From Palleronia sp. LCG004 (lineage in GTDB: Bacteria > Pseudomonadota > Alphaproteobacteria > Rhodobacterales > Rhodobacteraceae), in contig NZ_CP136759.1 of assembly GCF_032931615.1 (NCBI RefSeq), positions 2,546,501 to 2,610,500 of the forward strand: a DNA stretch of 64,000 nt. The letters run 5' to 3'. The number at the start of each line of letters is the position of its first letter. Position 1 is the stretch's first letter. The position numbers and the translations under genes are program-made. Of this stretch, positions 10,631 to 19,387 are shown piece by piece. The notes under the pieces are model-generated. The model ran no database searches. It saw nothing but the letters and a program-made list of their open reading frames with translations, and was not told where the DNA came from.

Positions 10631-11215
10631 ATGCAGGCACTCGAACCCACCGATCATCAGGGCAGCGTGACGTGGCTCGGACGGGTTCCGCATCGCGACC
10701 GGCGAGCTGTCGACGGGGCAGCGATCGACGTGATGCCACTGAATTTCGGTGGGATGGAGGGAGAGTTCCACGCGGACGTAACGCGGCCATCCTGCAGCCG
10801 CGTGATCAAGCAGCATCCCAAAGGCACCGAAATCGCCAATGTCCGGCAGATCAGCATCGTCTCGAAGGAAGAGCTTGCCGTGATTGCCGAACGCATCGGT
10901 CTCGATGCGCTCGATCCGGCATGGCTCGGTGCGTCCATCGTCATCGAGGGTATCCCCGATTTCAGCCATGTACCGCCCTCGGCCCGGCTTCAGGGGCCAG
11001 ACGGCGTGACCCTCGTCATCGACATGCAGAACCTTCCCTGTCAGCTGCCCGCCTTGAAGATCGAGGAAGAACGCGGCGCGGCCGGAAAGCGTTTCAAGGC
11101 CGCCGCCGAGGGACTTCGCGGTGTCACTGCCTGGGTAGAGCGTCCAGGCACGTTGCGTATCGGTCAGCGGATGCGACTGCACCTGCCGGTCCAGCGCGCC
11201 TGGTCTCCCGATTAG
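10631..11215 (+). CDS. MOSC domain-containing protein
   Basis: 194 residues. The MOSC fold (molybdenum cofactor sulfurase C-terminal) is recognisable from FGGMEGEFHADVTRPSC near residues 40-56, the RQISIVSKEELAVIAERIGL segment (about 75-94) and the carboxylate-containing core IVIEGIPDFSHVP. Proteins of this group bind sulfur carrier or molybdopterin-type ligands, and many have unknown substrates. The ATG at 10631 follows GAGGATCC; an in-frame start at 10535 lies inside the upstream terminator and is rejected. The gene stands alone between the ftsH terminator and the convergent folD. Confidence 0.85.
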   Translation: MQALEPTDHQGSVTWLGRVPHRDRRAVDGAAIDVMPLNFGGMEGEFHADVTRPSCSRVIKQHPKGTEIANVRQISIVSKEELAVIAERIGLDALDPAWLGASIVIEGIPDFSHVPPSARLQGPDGVTLVIDMQNLPCQLPALKIEEERGAAGKRFKAAAEGLRGVTAWVERPGTLRIGQRMRLHLPVQRAWSPD

Positions 11216-11219
11216 GAAA

Positions 11220-12110
11220 TCAGAGGGTCAGCTCCTCGGGTTCGTCCAATCCACGTGCCCGGCAAAACGCCGTGATCGTGTTCTTCAGCAGGCAGGCGAT
11301 GGTCATCGGGCCGACGCCACCAGGGACGGGCGTGATCGCACCCGCAACCTCGACGCAGGATGCGAAATGGCAATCGCCGACGAGACGTTTCTTGCCGTCC
11401 CGTTCCACCCGGTTGATGCCGACATCGATGACGGTAGCACCCACCTTCAGATCGTCGCCCGTCACCATTTCCGGACGCCCCACCGCCGTCACGAGGATAT
11501 CGGCGCGACGCGTGACCTCGGCCAGATCACGCGTCCGTGAATGCGCGATCGTCACGGTGCAGGATTCGCCCAGCAGCAGTTGCGCCATCGGCTTGCCCAC
11601 GATGTTGGACCGCCCGAGCACCACGGCGTTCATGCCGGTCAGATCGCCGAGCTGCGACTTGAGGAGCATAAGGCAACCAAGCGGAGTGCACGGCACCATT
11701 GCGGGCTGGCCCGTTCCGAGCAGCCCCACATTCGACACGTGAAAGCCGTCGACATCTTTCGCCGGATCGATGCTGGCAAGCACGAGGTTGGCGTCGACGT
11801 GATCCGGTAGCGGCAGCTGAACCAGAATACCGTTCACCGCCGAATCCGCATTGAGCGTCTCGACCAGTTCCAGAAGCTGCGCTTCGGGCACGTCCGCATC
11901 GAGGCGATGCACAAAGGACCGCATGCCGCATTCCGTCGTCATCTTGTTCTTGGACCGCACGTAGATATCGGAGGCGGGGTCCTCCCCCACTAGGACCACG
12001 GCCAGCCCCGGCACATCTCCCGTCTCGGCCCGGATCCGGTCCACGGCCTTGGCTGCCTTGCCTCTGAGCTCGGCCGCAAAGGCCTTTCCGTCGATGATCG
12101 TGGCGCTCAT
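11220..12110 (-). CDS. folD: bifunctional methylenetetrahydrofolate dehydrogenase/cyclohydrolase FolD
   Basis: 296 residues, interconverts 5,10-methylene- and 10-formyl-tetrahydrofolate in the cytoplasm with NADP. Visible signatures are [14 protein letters not shown] with the catalytic Lys (about 53-55), [13 protein letters not shown], the Rossmann motif [18 protein letters not shown], and the C-terminal [15 protein letters not shown]. The start at ATG 12110 gives the standard N-terminus [15 protein letters not shown]; the longer open frame to 12227 is not conserved in character. The gene converges on the MOSC gene with only 4 bp between the stops. Confidence 0.96.
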   Translation of the reverse strand: MSATIIDGKAFAAELRGKAAKAVDRIRAETGDVPGLAVVLVGEDPASDIYVRSKNKMTTECGMRSFVHRLDADVPEAQLLELVETLNADSAVNGILVQLPLPDHVDANLVLASIDPAKDVDGFHVSNVGLLGTGQPAMVPCTPLGCLMLLKSQLGDLTGMNAVVLGRSNIVGKPMAQLLLGESCTVTIAHSRTRDLAEVTRRADILVTAVGRPEMVTGDDLKVGATVIDVGINRVERDGKKRLVGDCHFASCVEVAGAITPVPGGVGPMTIACLLKNTITAFCRARGLDEPEELTL

Positions 12111-12433
12111 TGATCTGTCCCCGCTTCGGTTCCGTGACTCGCGACGGTCCTTACAAGAGGTTTCCGCCCGGTCCCAGATGCTCTCGGCGATTCCAGTCGA
12201 CAAAACAGGGACGATCGAGGACCCCATTCCGACCCGGCGCTTCGGAGCCCCGCTCGGGGCGGCTCTGGACGGGCGTGAGCGTGTCGATAAAACGACGACA
12301 TGCGCAAGGCTGAGGAAGTGACGTACATGCCGGAAAAATGCCTAGGGTTCCGATACAAGCGGAACGCCAATCATCCCCGGTTCAAGCGTCGCGCAATCTG
12401 CAGCCCGACATTCGCAAGCGCGGAATTTCGCTC
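12111..12433. other. intergenic region between folD and the ROK pseudogene
   Basis: 323 bp without a credible gene. It must hold the folD promoter on the minus strand and once held the promoter of the ROK kinase. A short GC hairpin (GCCCC gctc GGGGC, 12247-12260) is visible but has no T-tract. I see no operator-like palindrome. Confidence 0.5.
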
Positions 12434-13329
12434 GTGATCTGCGGCGGGATCGATCTGGGAGGGACCAAGATCGAGGCGCGGCTCTTTGCGGGGCCGTCCG
12501 CCGGAGACGACAGAGATGCGCCGCATTCCCACGCCGAGAACGAGCTACCGGGACATGCTCGACGGCATCATGGCACAGATCGACTGGCTCGTCGGGATGT
12601 CGGGGCATGCCGATCTACCGGTCGGCATCGCCGCCCCGGGGATCGTCGATCCTGAAACGGGTCGTACTTCGCCTCCAACATTCCCGCGACCGGTCACATG
12701 ATGGCCGGCGATATCGGCGCGCGTCTCGGTCGGGTCGTCCCGATCGTCAATGACGCGATGGCCTTCGCCTATTCGGAGGCGCATGGCGGTGCGGGAACCG
12801 GTCATCGCTCCGTGCTCGGGCTGATCCTCGGAACGGGAATGGGCTGCGGCATTGCCTCGACGGATCGCTACCGCATCGGCTCGGGGCACTGGGCGTCGAG
12901 ATCGGCCATATCGGTGCCCCTGCCCGGTCCCTTGCGCGGCACGATCTGCCGCTCCAACCCTGCGGATGCGGGGCCGATGGCTGCCTCGAAACCTACATTT
13001 CCGGCACGGGTCTGTCGAACCTCGCCGAGATCCGAACCGGCCATCATCGGACTGCGGAGGAAATCGTAGCCGATCCGGACATGGCCGGAACCCTGGAGAT
13101 CTGGGCCGATCTGACGGGCGAATGCCTTTCCATCCTCCAGCTTGCCGTCGCCCCGGACATCGTGGTGCTGGGTGGCGGGCTTTCTAACATTCCCGGCGTG
13201 GAGAACAGGCTGAGTGCTGCGCTCGCCACCCGGCGTCTCGGAGATGCCGCCATGCCGTCTATCGCGATCGCGCGCCACGGGGACAGCTCGGGCGCGCGTG
13301 GTGCCGCGCTTATCGCGGCGGTGGGTTGA
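12434..13329 (+). pseudogene. ROK-family sugar kinase (NagK/fructokinase type), three frameshifts
   Basis: The protein can be followed through three reading frames. The start (GTG 12434) gives the phosphate-1 motif GGIDLGGTKIEARLF. A shift near 12490-12510 moves to the frame with EMRRIPTPRTSYRDMLDGI and LPVGIAAPGIVDPETG. A second near 12663 moves to YFASNIPATGHMMAGDIGAR. A third near 12885 moves to GVEIGHIGAPAR. The zinc site of ROK kinases, GH plus CGCGADGCLET, is intact near 12950-12990, and the C-terminal VVLGGGLSNIPGVENRL ends at 13329. It is about full length (roughly 298 residues), so decay is recent or the frameshifts are assembly errors. It lies near the amino-sugar operon and may have been its N-acetylglucosamine kinase. 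Confidence 0.85.
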
Positions 13330-13367
13330 GCGGCCCGGGCGTGCCTCGCCAGTCCCGTCATACAGCC

Positions 13368-14189
13368 TCAGAGATCGTAGAACCGGGTCGCCGTACCGCC
13401 GAAGAGATCGCCGCGCTCCCCCTCGCTCAGGTCCTCGGCGAGCCTCCGCGCGGTATCGAGCCACCCGGCATAATCGCCGGCGAGCTCCAGAACGGGCCAG
13501 TCGCTGCCCCACATCGTCCTCGAAGGTCCGAACGTTTCCATCACGTGATCGAAGACCGGCCGCAGTCCCTCGGCCGACCAGCCCATACCGTATTCGTTCG
13601 CGAGCCCCGAAAGCTTGCACGTCACTTGTGGATGACCCGCGAGCATCGCAATCCCACGTCTCCACGTGTCGCCGGGATCGCTCCCGTCGAATTGCGGTTT
13701 CGCACAATGGTCGATCACGATCGGCAGCTCGGGCATCTCTGCGGCGAGCGCATTGATCGTGGAAAGGTGCCGAGGCGTGATCAGCGCGTCAAGGCGCAGC
13801 CCGGCATCGGCGACCTTCCTCAGCCCATTGCGGACGTCAGGGCGCGCGATCCAGTCGGTTTGCTCGATATCCTGCAGCATGGGACGAAGACCGCGCAGTT
13901 TCGGATGCGCGATCCGTTCGAGCTGTACATCGACATCGCCTTCGAGGTCGATCCATCCCACGACTGCGCGGACGAACGGTTCGGTCTCGGCAATATCCTT
14001 CAGGAACAGCGTCTCGTCGATCGTCGGGGCCGCCTGCACCAGTACGCTGCCATTGATGCCACCTGCTCGCGCAAGGGGCGCAAGATCGCCGGGCAGAAGA
14101 TCGCGCTGGATCGGTGCCGTCCCCTCGTCCATCCAGAAATAATCCCCACGCGAAACGCGCCAGAAATGCTGATGTGCGTCGATGGTCAC
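13368..14189 (-). CDS. amidohydrolase-2 family sugar lactonase (L-fuconolactonase-like)
   Basis: 273 residues, cytoplasmic TIM-barrel hydrolase. The N-terminal metal motif is IDAHQHFW (His-x-His at about residues 5-7); other family landmarks are LRGLRPMLQDIEQTDWI, VIDHCAKPQFDG with a conserved His, TCKLSGLANEYG, and WGSDWPVLELAGDY with the catalytic Asp. This combination is typical of L-fuconolactonase / L-rhamnono-lactonase-type hydrolases that open sugar lactones or act on 2-pyrone dicarboxylate. GTG 14189 is the start, supported by AAGGGGGAT just upstream. No fucose pathway genes are adjacent, so the substrate is open. Confidence 0.85.
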   Translation of the reverse strand: MTIDAHQHFWRVSRGDYFWMDEGTAPIQRDLLPGDLAPLARAGGINGSVLVQAAPTIDETLFLKDIAETEPFVRAVVGWIDLEGDVDVQLERIAHPKLRGLRPMLQDIEQTDWIARPDVRNGLRKVADAGLRLDALITPRHLSTINALAAEMPELPIVIDHCAKPQFDGSDPGDTWRRGIAMLAGHPQVTCKLSGLANEYGMGWSAEGLRPVFDHVMETFGPSRTMWGSDWPVLELAGDYAGWLDTARRLAEDLSEGERGDLFGGTATRFYDL

Positions 14190-14295
14190 GCGATCCCCCT
14201 TCGGTCTGCGACAATGACTTTCGATCCTAACGTGGCGCAGACGACGCGACAGCCCCCGAATATCACGGCCTGGACCGGACAAGGTGGATCGGGGC

Positions 14296-15069
14296 TCAGG
14301 ACCCCGGCGGCCGCCTCTCCCGTTCGAGTTCCACGAGCGCGCTCAGCCGGCGCTTGGGAATCTCACCCTGCACCAAAGTGCGACCGACCACGAGCGCGGG
14401 AGTGCCGACGAATGCGAAAAGCCGGGAGAGCGCCCGAGACCGGTCGAGCCGGGCAGTGACTTCAGGCGACTGCATGGTCCGCCAGAGTTCGGGCCAGGCG
14501 AGCCCGAGATCTTCCGCAACCTCTTCGAGGTAGGATGGCGTGACCCGTACCGGCGTCTGAACGAGCCGGCGATGCAGCGCCTCGCCCTCGCCCAGCAACT
14601 CTGCACCGATTGCCGCGCGCGAGGCGAGGTTCGATGCCTCTCCGAAGATCGGTAGATGATGCCGGGTCAGGGCAATCTCAGAATTGCCGACGAGATCCGA
14701 GAGATGACCGGACAACACGCGGCAATAAGGACAGTAATAGTCGAAGAAATACGCAACGGGCGTCGCCCCGATCCGCCCCGACGCGTCGAAGAGGAACGTC
14801 TGTGGATGCTCCTCCACACGATCCATCAATCCGGTCGGCAGCGGATCGACCGGCTCGAGCCCGACCATGAAATCGACGGCTTGCCCCGACGATACTGCGC
14901 CGTTTCCCGAGGCGAGCGCACGGAACCCCTCCGGCCGGTCGAGCGCGATGAATTCGAAACCTGCAAACCGCTCGAAGATCCGCGGCACGATGCGCGTTCC
15001 GCCAGCCCATAGCGCCACACCCGCCCCGAGGAAAAGTAGTTGCCGTCGCGTCGCCATCCTGCCCGCCAT
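14296..15069 (-). CDS. DsbA-family thiol-disulfide oxidoreductase with Tat-like signal
   Basis: 257 residues. The N-terminus MATRRQLLFLGAGVALW carries twin arginines followed by a hydrophobic stretch, so export, probably by Tat, is likely. The thioredoxin-fold active site is CPYC in FDYYCPYCRVLSGHL (around residue 116), and a cis-Pro follows in FVGTPALVVG near the end. The long helical insertion between them is typical of DsbA/Com1-like proteins. It could act as a periplasmic oxidant or as a dedicated partner of one substrate. ATG 15069 has AAAGG four bases upstream; ATG 15057 and GTG 15087 are alternatives. It lies 106 bp upstream of the lactonase gene. Confidence 0.85.
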   Translation of the reverse strand: MAGRMATRRQLLFLGAGVALWAGGTRIVPRIFERFAGFEFIALDRPEGFRALASGNGAVSSGQAVDFMVGLEPVDPLPTGLMDRVEEHPQTFLFDASGRIGATPVAYFFDYYCPYCRVLSGHLSDLVGNSEIALTRHHLPIFGEASNLASRAAIGAELLGEGEALHRRLVQTPVRVTPSYLEEVAEDLGLAWPELWRTMQSPEVTARLDRSRALSRLFAFVGTPALVVGRTLVQGEIPKRRLSALVELERERRPPGS

Positions 15070-15313
15070 CGCCTTTGAACCCTGCACCTAGCCCGCCCTT
15101 GCGAAAACGTCGTCCGACTGCGGATCACGATCGCGCAATGCGCGGTTTCATCGTCCGGACCGGTCGTACTGGCAGGGCGGCCCCGTCTGCGGATCCACCT
15201 CTTGCCTTTCGCGTCCCGCCTCCTGCAAGATGTTGGTCTGCGGACTGCTCGAGCCCGTCCCGAGCGGGAAGCGATCGTGCTGACGCATCGAACGGCAGGA
15301 GAGAAGGAGAGGC

Positions 15314-16066
15314 ATGAACATGTCGCGCTGGACACGCTACGGCCTCGTCCTCGGCTTCGGCCTCGGCGGTTTCTTCGACGGGATCCTGCTGCACCAGATT
15401 TTGCAATGGCACCATTTGCTGAGCCTCGTGCCGGGCGTGGACGATCTGCGCGCCCAGGTCCTCTGGGACGGATATTTCCACGCACTCATGTACGTGATCG
15501 TCGCGGCCGGGCTTTTCGGGCTTTGGAGGGCCCATCGCAGAGGGGCCACCATCCATGGCCCGGCGCTGTACGGCGCGATACTGATGGGATCGGGGATCTG
15601 GCACGTCATCGATGCGGTCCTGTCGCACTGGATCCTGGGGATCCACCGGATCAAGGTGGATGCGTCCATGCCGATCCTGTGGGATCTCGGATGGGTCGTG
15701 ATCTTCGGGCTCGGCCCGCTCTGTCTCGGATGGGTGTTGAACCGACGGGGCGGACCGGGTGGCGGAAGCCAGCGTGCAGGGCTCGCCACGCTGACATGCC
15801 TCGCGGTCGGCGCAGGCTTCTGGGCCGCGCAGCCCCCGGACGACATTCCCTACACCACGATCGTCTTCCGCCCGGGCCAATCCGCGGCCGAGACATTTGC
15901 GGCACTCGAGGCAGCCGATGCGCGCCTCGTCTGGACCGACGGCGAGATGGGTGTCGTGGTCGTGGACGTCGCGCCCACGAACCGTTGGTCGTTCTATCGC
16001 AACGGCGCACTACTCGTAGGGGGAGCGGGCGTCTCGGCAGGTTGCGTCGCCTGGAGCACGGTCTGA
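15314..16066 (+). CDS. DUF2243 family multi-pass membrane protein
   Basis: 250 residues. The first 160 are the DUF2243 domain with the signature GFGLGGFFDGILLHQILQWHH and four hydrophobic helices at about 6-28, 58-76, 87-110 and 120-140. His, Asp and Trp residues inside the membrane segments (LLHQILQWHHLL, WHVIDAVLSHW) hint at a cofactor or proton role, but no function is established for the family. The C-terminal 90 residues are a soluble domain (TIVFRPGQSAAETFAALEAA) and an apparent last helix, which shorter DUF2243 proteins lack. ATG 15314 has GGAGAGG upstream. The gene is divergent from the DsbA-like gene. Confidence 0.82.
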   Translation: MNMSRWTRYGLVLGFGLGGFFDGILLHQILQWHHLLSLVPGVDDLRAQVLWDGYFHALMYVIVAAGLFGLWRAHRRGATIHGPALYGAILMGSGIWHVIDAVLSHWILGIHRIKVDASMPILWDLGWVVIFGLGPLCLGWVLNRRGGPGGGSQRAGLATLTCLAVGAGFWAAQPPDDIPYTTIVFRPGQSAAETFAALEAADARLVWTDGEMGVVVVDVAPTNRWSFYRNGALLVGGAGVSAGCVAWSTV

Positions 16067-16188
16067 AGACCTGCCTGGATCGCCGCCATGGCGAGGTATC
16101 GCGCATCCCCTGCGATTAGCCCCACGCGCGGATGCGATATGCTAGCATGGGCGTGACGCGACGCTGATCCGGAACCCGACCCGTCATC

Positions 16189-16992
16189 ATGGCCGAAATG
16201 CATGAGACCCGAGCGATTCTGCGCCGAAGGATCGATGCCTTCGTGGCCCGCAATTTTCGCCTCGCAGGCACGCTGAGACTGCACGGGGCCGCGCTCGGCT
16301 GGGATCTGTTGCGCGCGCCCGCGAATGTGGCGCTGGCCCCGATTTTCCTCCTCACGCTCCTCATGGCGGGACTCTTGCGCCTGATCGGCCTGCGTCGCGG
16401 AGCACGCTGGCTCGGGGCGCGGCGGATCCTCTTCACGACCTCGGTCTCGCGCGCGGTCGGCGAGCGGATCGAAGCAGACCTTCTGGGCGGCGTCAAACTC
16501 GGTCCCCATAGCCGGCAGCTCATCGCGGATTACACCGCGATCCGCTCCGCCGTGGCCGAGATCACGACCTCGCTCGTCGTTCTCGCAACCGGAGCCGCAC
16601 TCTTCGGCGTGGCGACGCCGGGCGTGGCTTCGCTCGCTCCGAACGTGTCGGGCTATGTCGTGCATGCCTCCGCGGTCGCGAATTTTCCGCTGGGCACACG
16701 GATCGGCGAAGTCTGGTACGGCGTCTTTCCCGTCACGCAGCCCGGCTGGATCGTTTTGGTGACGGCGTTGGGCCTCGCCATGGCTGCGTCGGTCGTGACA
16801 ACCTTCGCGGGGATCCTGGCCGATCCGGTCCAGGCGTGGCTCGGCATCCACCGACGCAGGCTCGAACGGCTCCTCGCGCGCATCGCGGATGTTGAGGGCC
16901 GCTCTTCCGGTCTTGCGCCCGAACACGTGCTCGCACGTCTTGCCGATCTCACCGATGCCGGTCTGGGGCTGCTGCGTCTCTTCCGTCCATGA
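16189..16992 (+). CDS. DUF6635 family membrane-associated protein
   Basis: 267 residues. Basic N-terminal segment (RAILRRRIDAFVARNFRLAGTLRLHGAALGWDL), then hydrophobic segments at about 43-66, 125-150 and 185-215 and a basic, helical C-terminus (HRRRLERLLARIADVEG). The pattern corresponds to a DUF6635 protein of Rhodobacterales. No catalytic motif is visible. It is separated by 122 bp from the DUF2243 gene on the same strand and may be co-transcribed. Function unknown. Confidence 0.72.
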   Translation: MAEMHETRAILRRRIDAFVARNFRLAGTLRLHGAALGWDLLRAPANVALAPIFLLTLLMAGLLRLIGLRRGARWLGARRILFTTSVSRAVGERIEADLLGGVKLGPHSRQLIADYTAIRSAVAEITTSLVVLATGAALFGVATPGVASLAPNVSGYVVHASAVANFPLGTRIGEVWYGVFPVTQPGWIVLVTALGLAMAASVVTTFAGILADPVQAWLGIHRRRLERLLARIADVEGRSSGLAPEHVLARLADLTDAGLGLLRLFRP

Positions 16993-17081
16993 GCGGGATT
17001 CGATGCGCGAGACTTGACCCTCTCCGACCCACCGGGCCACGTCGAGCACGGGAACGGGAAAACGACCGAAAGGATCGCTCC

Positions 17082-18578
17082 ATGAACTACGTCCTCGGAC
17101 TCGATGCGGGATCGTCGATCGTCAAGGCGGCATGCTTCGACACCGATGGACGCATGGTTTCGCTCAGCGCCCGACGCACGCCTCTGGACCGCTCCGCCGG
17201 AGGCCGGGTGGAAGCCGATCCGGACCTCTGCTGGCGTGCGACCTGTGCCGTCCTGCGAGAAGCGGTCGAGCGAAGCGGCGTTCCGCGCGACCGGATCCTC
17301 GGGCTCGGGATCAGCGCGGCGATGGTGGGCCTGTGGCTGCTCGATGCCGAAGGCACACCACTTCGGCCGGGCATCAATTGGGAGGACAGCCGCAGCCAGG
17401 CGCTGCTCGACCGGATGGCCAACGATCGGCCCCGTTTCATGTCGGAGATCTTCGCCACATCGGGGTCTGTCCTGCAACAGGGCTGCACCCTGCCGCTTCT
17501 CGCGATGCTCGACCGGGAGGAGCCAGCGATCGTCGCCCGCACCCATGCCGCCGTGTCCTACAAGGACTTTCTGAGGGCACGCCTGACCGGGCAAATCGCC
17601 ATCGACCGGACCGAAGCCGCCGTCGCGCCCGGCGATGCGCGGAGCCAGTCCGCAAGCGCCGACATGCGCGATCTCTTCGGCCTGTCTCATCTTGCGCATC
17701 TCTTCCCCGATCCCTCCGACAGTGCGTCACAGGCGGGCACCATCACCGCGGAAGCCGCGTCCGCGACCGGACTTCCCAAGGGGTTGCCCGTCGCGACGGG
17801 CTGCGGTGACGTACCGGCCACGGTGATCGGTGCCGGGGGGCTTGCCCCGGGATCGGCTACCGCGGTGCTGGGAACGACCTGCATGCTCGGCCGCGTGAGC
17901 GATGCACCCATCTTCACGCCGCCCGATCTCGGGCTGCTGTTCTCGCTGCCGGGGGGCATGTGGTACCGGTCGATGGTCAATGTCGCGGGCACGCTGAACC
18001 TCGACTGGGCGATGCGGCTCCTGGCCCCCGATCTCGTCGCGGCCCCTGACGGCTTTGCGAGGCTTGAGGAAGAGGTGGCGGCGGTCCCCGTCGGCGCGCG
18101 CGGCGTCAGCTACCTCCCCTATCTCAGCGAAAGCGGCATCATCGCCCCACGCGTTGCACCCGCCGCAAGGGCCGGGTTCGCGGGCCTCGCCCCCTCCCAC
18201 GGGCGGGCCGAAATGTTGAGAGCGGTCCTCGAAGGCGTGGCCTTCGCGATCGGCGACCTCGCGGATACGCTCGATCTTCCGCGCGACGCGCCCGTCACCC
18301 TGACCGGAGGCGGTGCCAATGGCCATCTCTGGTGCGACATGATCGCTACGGTGCTGGATCGCGAGATCGCGGTCCCTGAAGGGTCGGAATTCGGCGCGCG
18401 CGGCGCGGCGATGCTGGCCGCAGTCATGGCTGGGGCCCATCTAGACATCGCGACGGCGAGCCTGGGGCTCGGAAAGCTCGGCGCGCGACACCACAGCCCG
18501 ATATCGGCGGATATCGCAGGTTGGCGCGCCGCGCGTGCCAGCTACACGGCGCATCGCGACCGGCTCCTCGGGCTCTGA
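17082..18578 (+). CDS. FGGY-family carbohydrate kinase (xylulokinase-like)
   Basis: 498 residues, cytoplasmic sugar or polyol kinase. The ATP-binding beta-hairpin is NYVLGLDAGSSIVKAACFD at the N-terminus. The catalytic Asp is probably in INWEDSRSQ near residue 105. The adenosine motif is GDVPATVIGAGG... and TGGGANGHLWCDMIATVLD in the C-terminal domain. ATG 17082 has AAAGGATC upstream; the longer frame from 16989 overlaps the previous gene. It is the first gene of the amino-sugar cluster and lies 62 bp before the GntR gene and its operator. FGGY kinases usually phosphorylate ketoses or polyols, so it is not the expected GlcNAc kinase; the substrate is uncertain. Confidence 0.85.
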   Translation: MNYVLGLDAGSSIVKAACFDTDGRMVSLSARRTPLDRSAGGRVEADPDLCWRATCAVLREAVERSGVPRDRILGLGISAAMVGLWLLDAEGTPLRPGINWEDSRSQALLDRMANDRPRFMSEIFATSGSVLQQGCTLPLLAMLDREEPAIVARTHAAVSYKDFLRARLTGQIAIDRTEAAVAPGDARSQSASADMRDLFGLSHLAHLFPDPSDSASQAGTITAEAASATGLPKGLPVATGCGDVPATVIGAGGLAPGSATAVLGTTCMLGRVSDAPIFTPPDLGLLFSLPGGMWYRSMVNVAGTLNLDWAMRLLAPDLVAAPDGFARLEEEVAAVPVGARGVSYLPYLSESGIIAPRVAPAARAGFAGLAPSHGRAEMLRAVLEGVAFAIGDLADTLDLPRDAPVTLTGGGANGHLWCDMIATVLDREIAVPEGSEFGARGAAMLAAVMAGAHLDIATASLGLGKLGARHHSPISADIAGWRAARASYTAHRDRLLGL

Positions 18579-18617
18579 GTCCGAGAAATGCCCCGCCTTC
18601 GGGCTTGCCAGATGCAA

Positions 18618-18633
18618 ATTGGTATGTACCAAT
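18618..18633. promoter_or_regulatory. operator for the GntR regulator (perfect 7-bp inverted repeat)
   Basis: ATTGGTA-TG-TACCAAT, 7-bp arms around a 2-base centre, ending 7 bp before the gntR-type ATG at 18641. It resembles the TTGGTATAGACCA-type sites bound by HutC/UTRA regulators of GlcNAc genes (NagR/YvoA, DasR). It probably mediates autoregulation of the downstream genes. Confidence 0.8.
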
Positions 18634-18640
18634 ATGTGCA

Positions 18641-19387
18641 ATGGACAGAACCATCGACACCCCGACGCCCCGCTACCTCGCCATCGCGCAGGATATCGAG
18701 GGCGAGATACGTTCCGGACGGCTCTCCGCCGGGACTCGCCTTCCATCCGAACGCGACATGGCGCGAGACCGGCGGATCAGCCGCATGACCGCGCGACAGG
18801 CGATGCAGCATCTAGCCCAGCGCGGCCTTCTCGAGGCGCAGGTCGGTCGCGGCACATTCGTGCGGTCCGGTGCGATCGCTCAGGAGCTGACGACGCTCAC
18901 CGGTTTTTCCGAGGACATGGCCCGGCTCGGCCGCGAAAGCGCCGCCCTCGTGATCGAAGCCGCGACTCGCGCGCCCGATCCTGCGACGGCCGCGGCCTTG
19001 GGGCTCGGCCGTGACAGCCAGATCCATCGGCTCGCCCGTGTGCGGCTGGTCGAAGGGGCTCCGGTCGCGATCGAGATCAGCGAGATCGACGCCGATCGGA
19101 CCCCGGGCTTCTTCGACGGCTCTGATTTCGCGCGGCAATCGAGCTATGCGCTGCTGCGCGAACGGTTCGGCATCGCTCCCACCAGCGCCGAGCAGACGCT
19201 CGAAGCCGCGGCGGCCGAAGGCGAGACGGCGATGCGGCTTGACCTGCCCCAAGGCGCGCCGATCCTGCGACTGACGCGTCTCACCCGCGATGCCGAAGGG
19301 CGGCCATTCGAGTTCGTCCGCTCGCTCTATCGCGGCGACGCCTTCAATATGAAGGTCCACCTGACGCTGGGAGGGCAGGCGGAATGA
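18641..19387 (+). CDS. GntR/HutC-family regulator with UTRA domain (NagR-like)
   Basis: 248 residues. The N-terminal winged helix (about 10-78) reads YLAIAQDIEGEIRSGRL, LPSERDMARDRRISRMTARQ and RGLLEAQVGRGTFV. The UTRA effector domain spans about 95-245 (EAATRAPDPATAAALGL, RVRLVEGAPVAIEISEI). UTRA regulators of this type sense GlcN-6-P or GlcNAc-6-P and repress amino-sugar genes, which suits the nagA/nagB genes in this operon. No Shine-Dalgarno precedes ATG 18641, because the operator occupies that place. The transcript may be leaderless or start very near the ATG. The stop overlaps the next start (ATGA). Confidence 0.88.
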   Translation: MDRTIDTPTPRYLAIAQDIEGEIRSGRLSAGTRLPSERDMARDRRISRMTARQAMQHLAQRGLLEAQVGRGTFVRSGAIAQELTTLTGFSEDMARLGRESAALVIEAATRAPDPATAAALGLGRDSQIHRLARVRLVEGAPVAIEISEIDADRTPGFFDGSDFARQSSYALLRERFGIAPTSAEQTLEAAAAEGETAMRLDLPQGAPILRLTRLTRDAEGRPFEFVRSLYRGDAFNMKVHLTLGGQAE

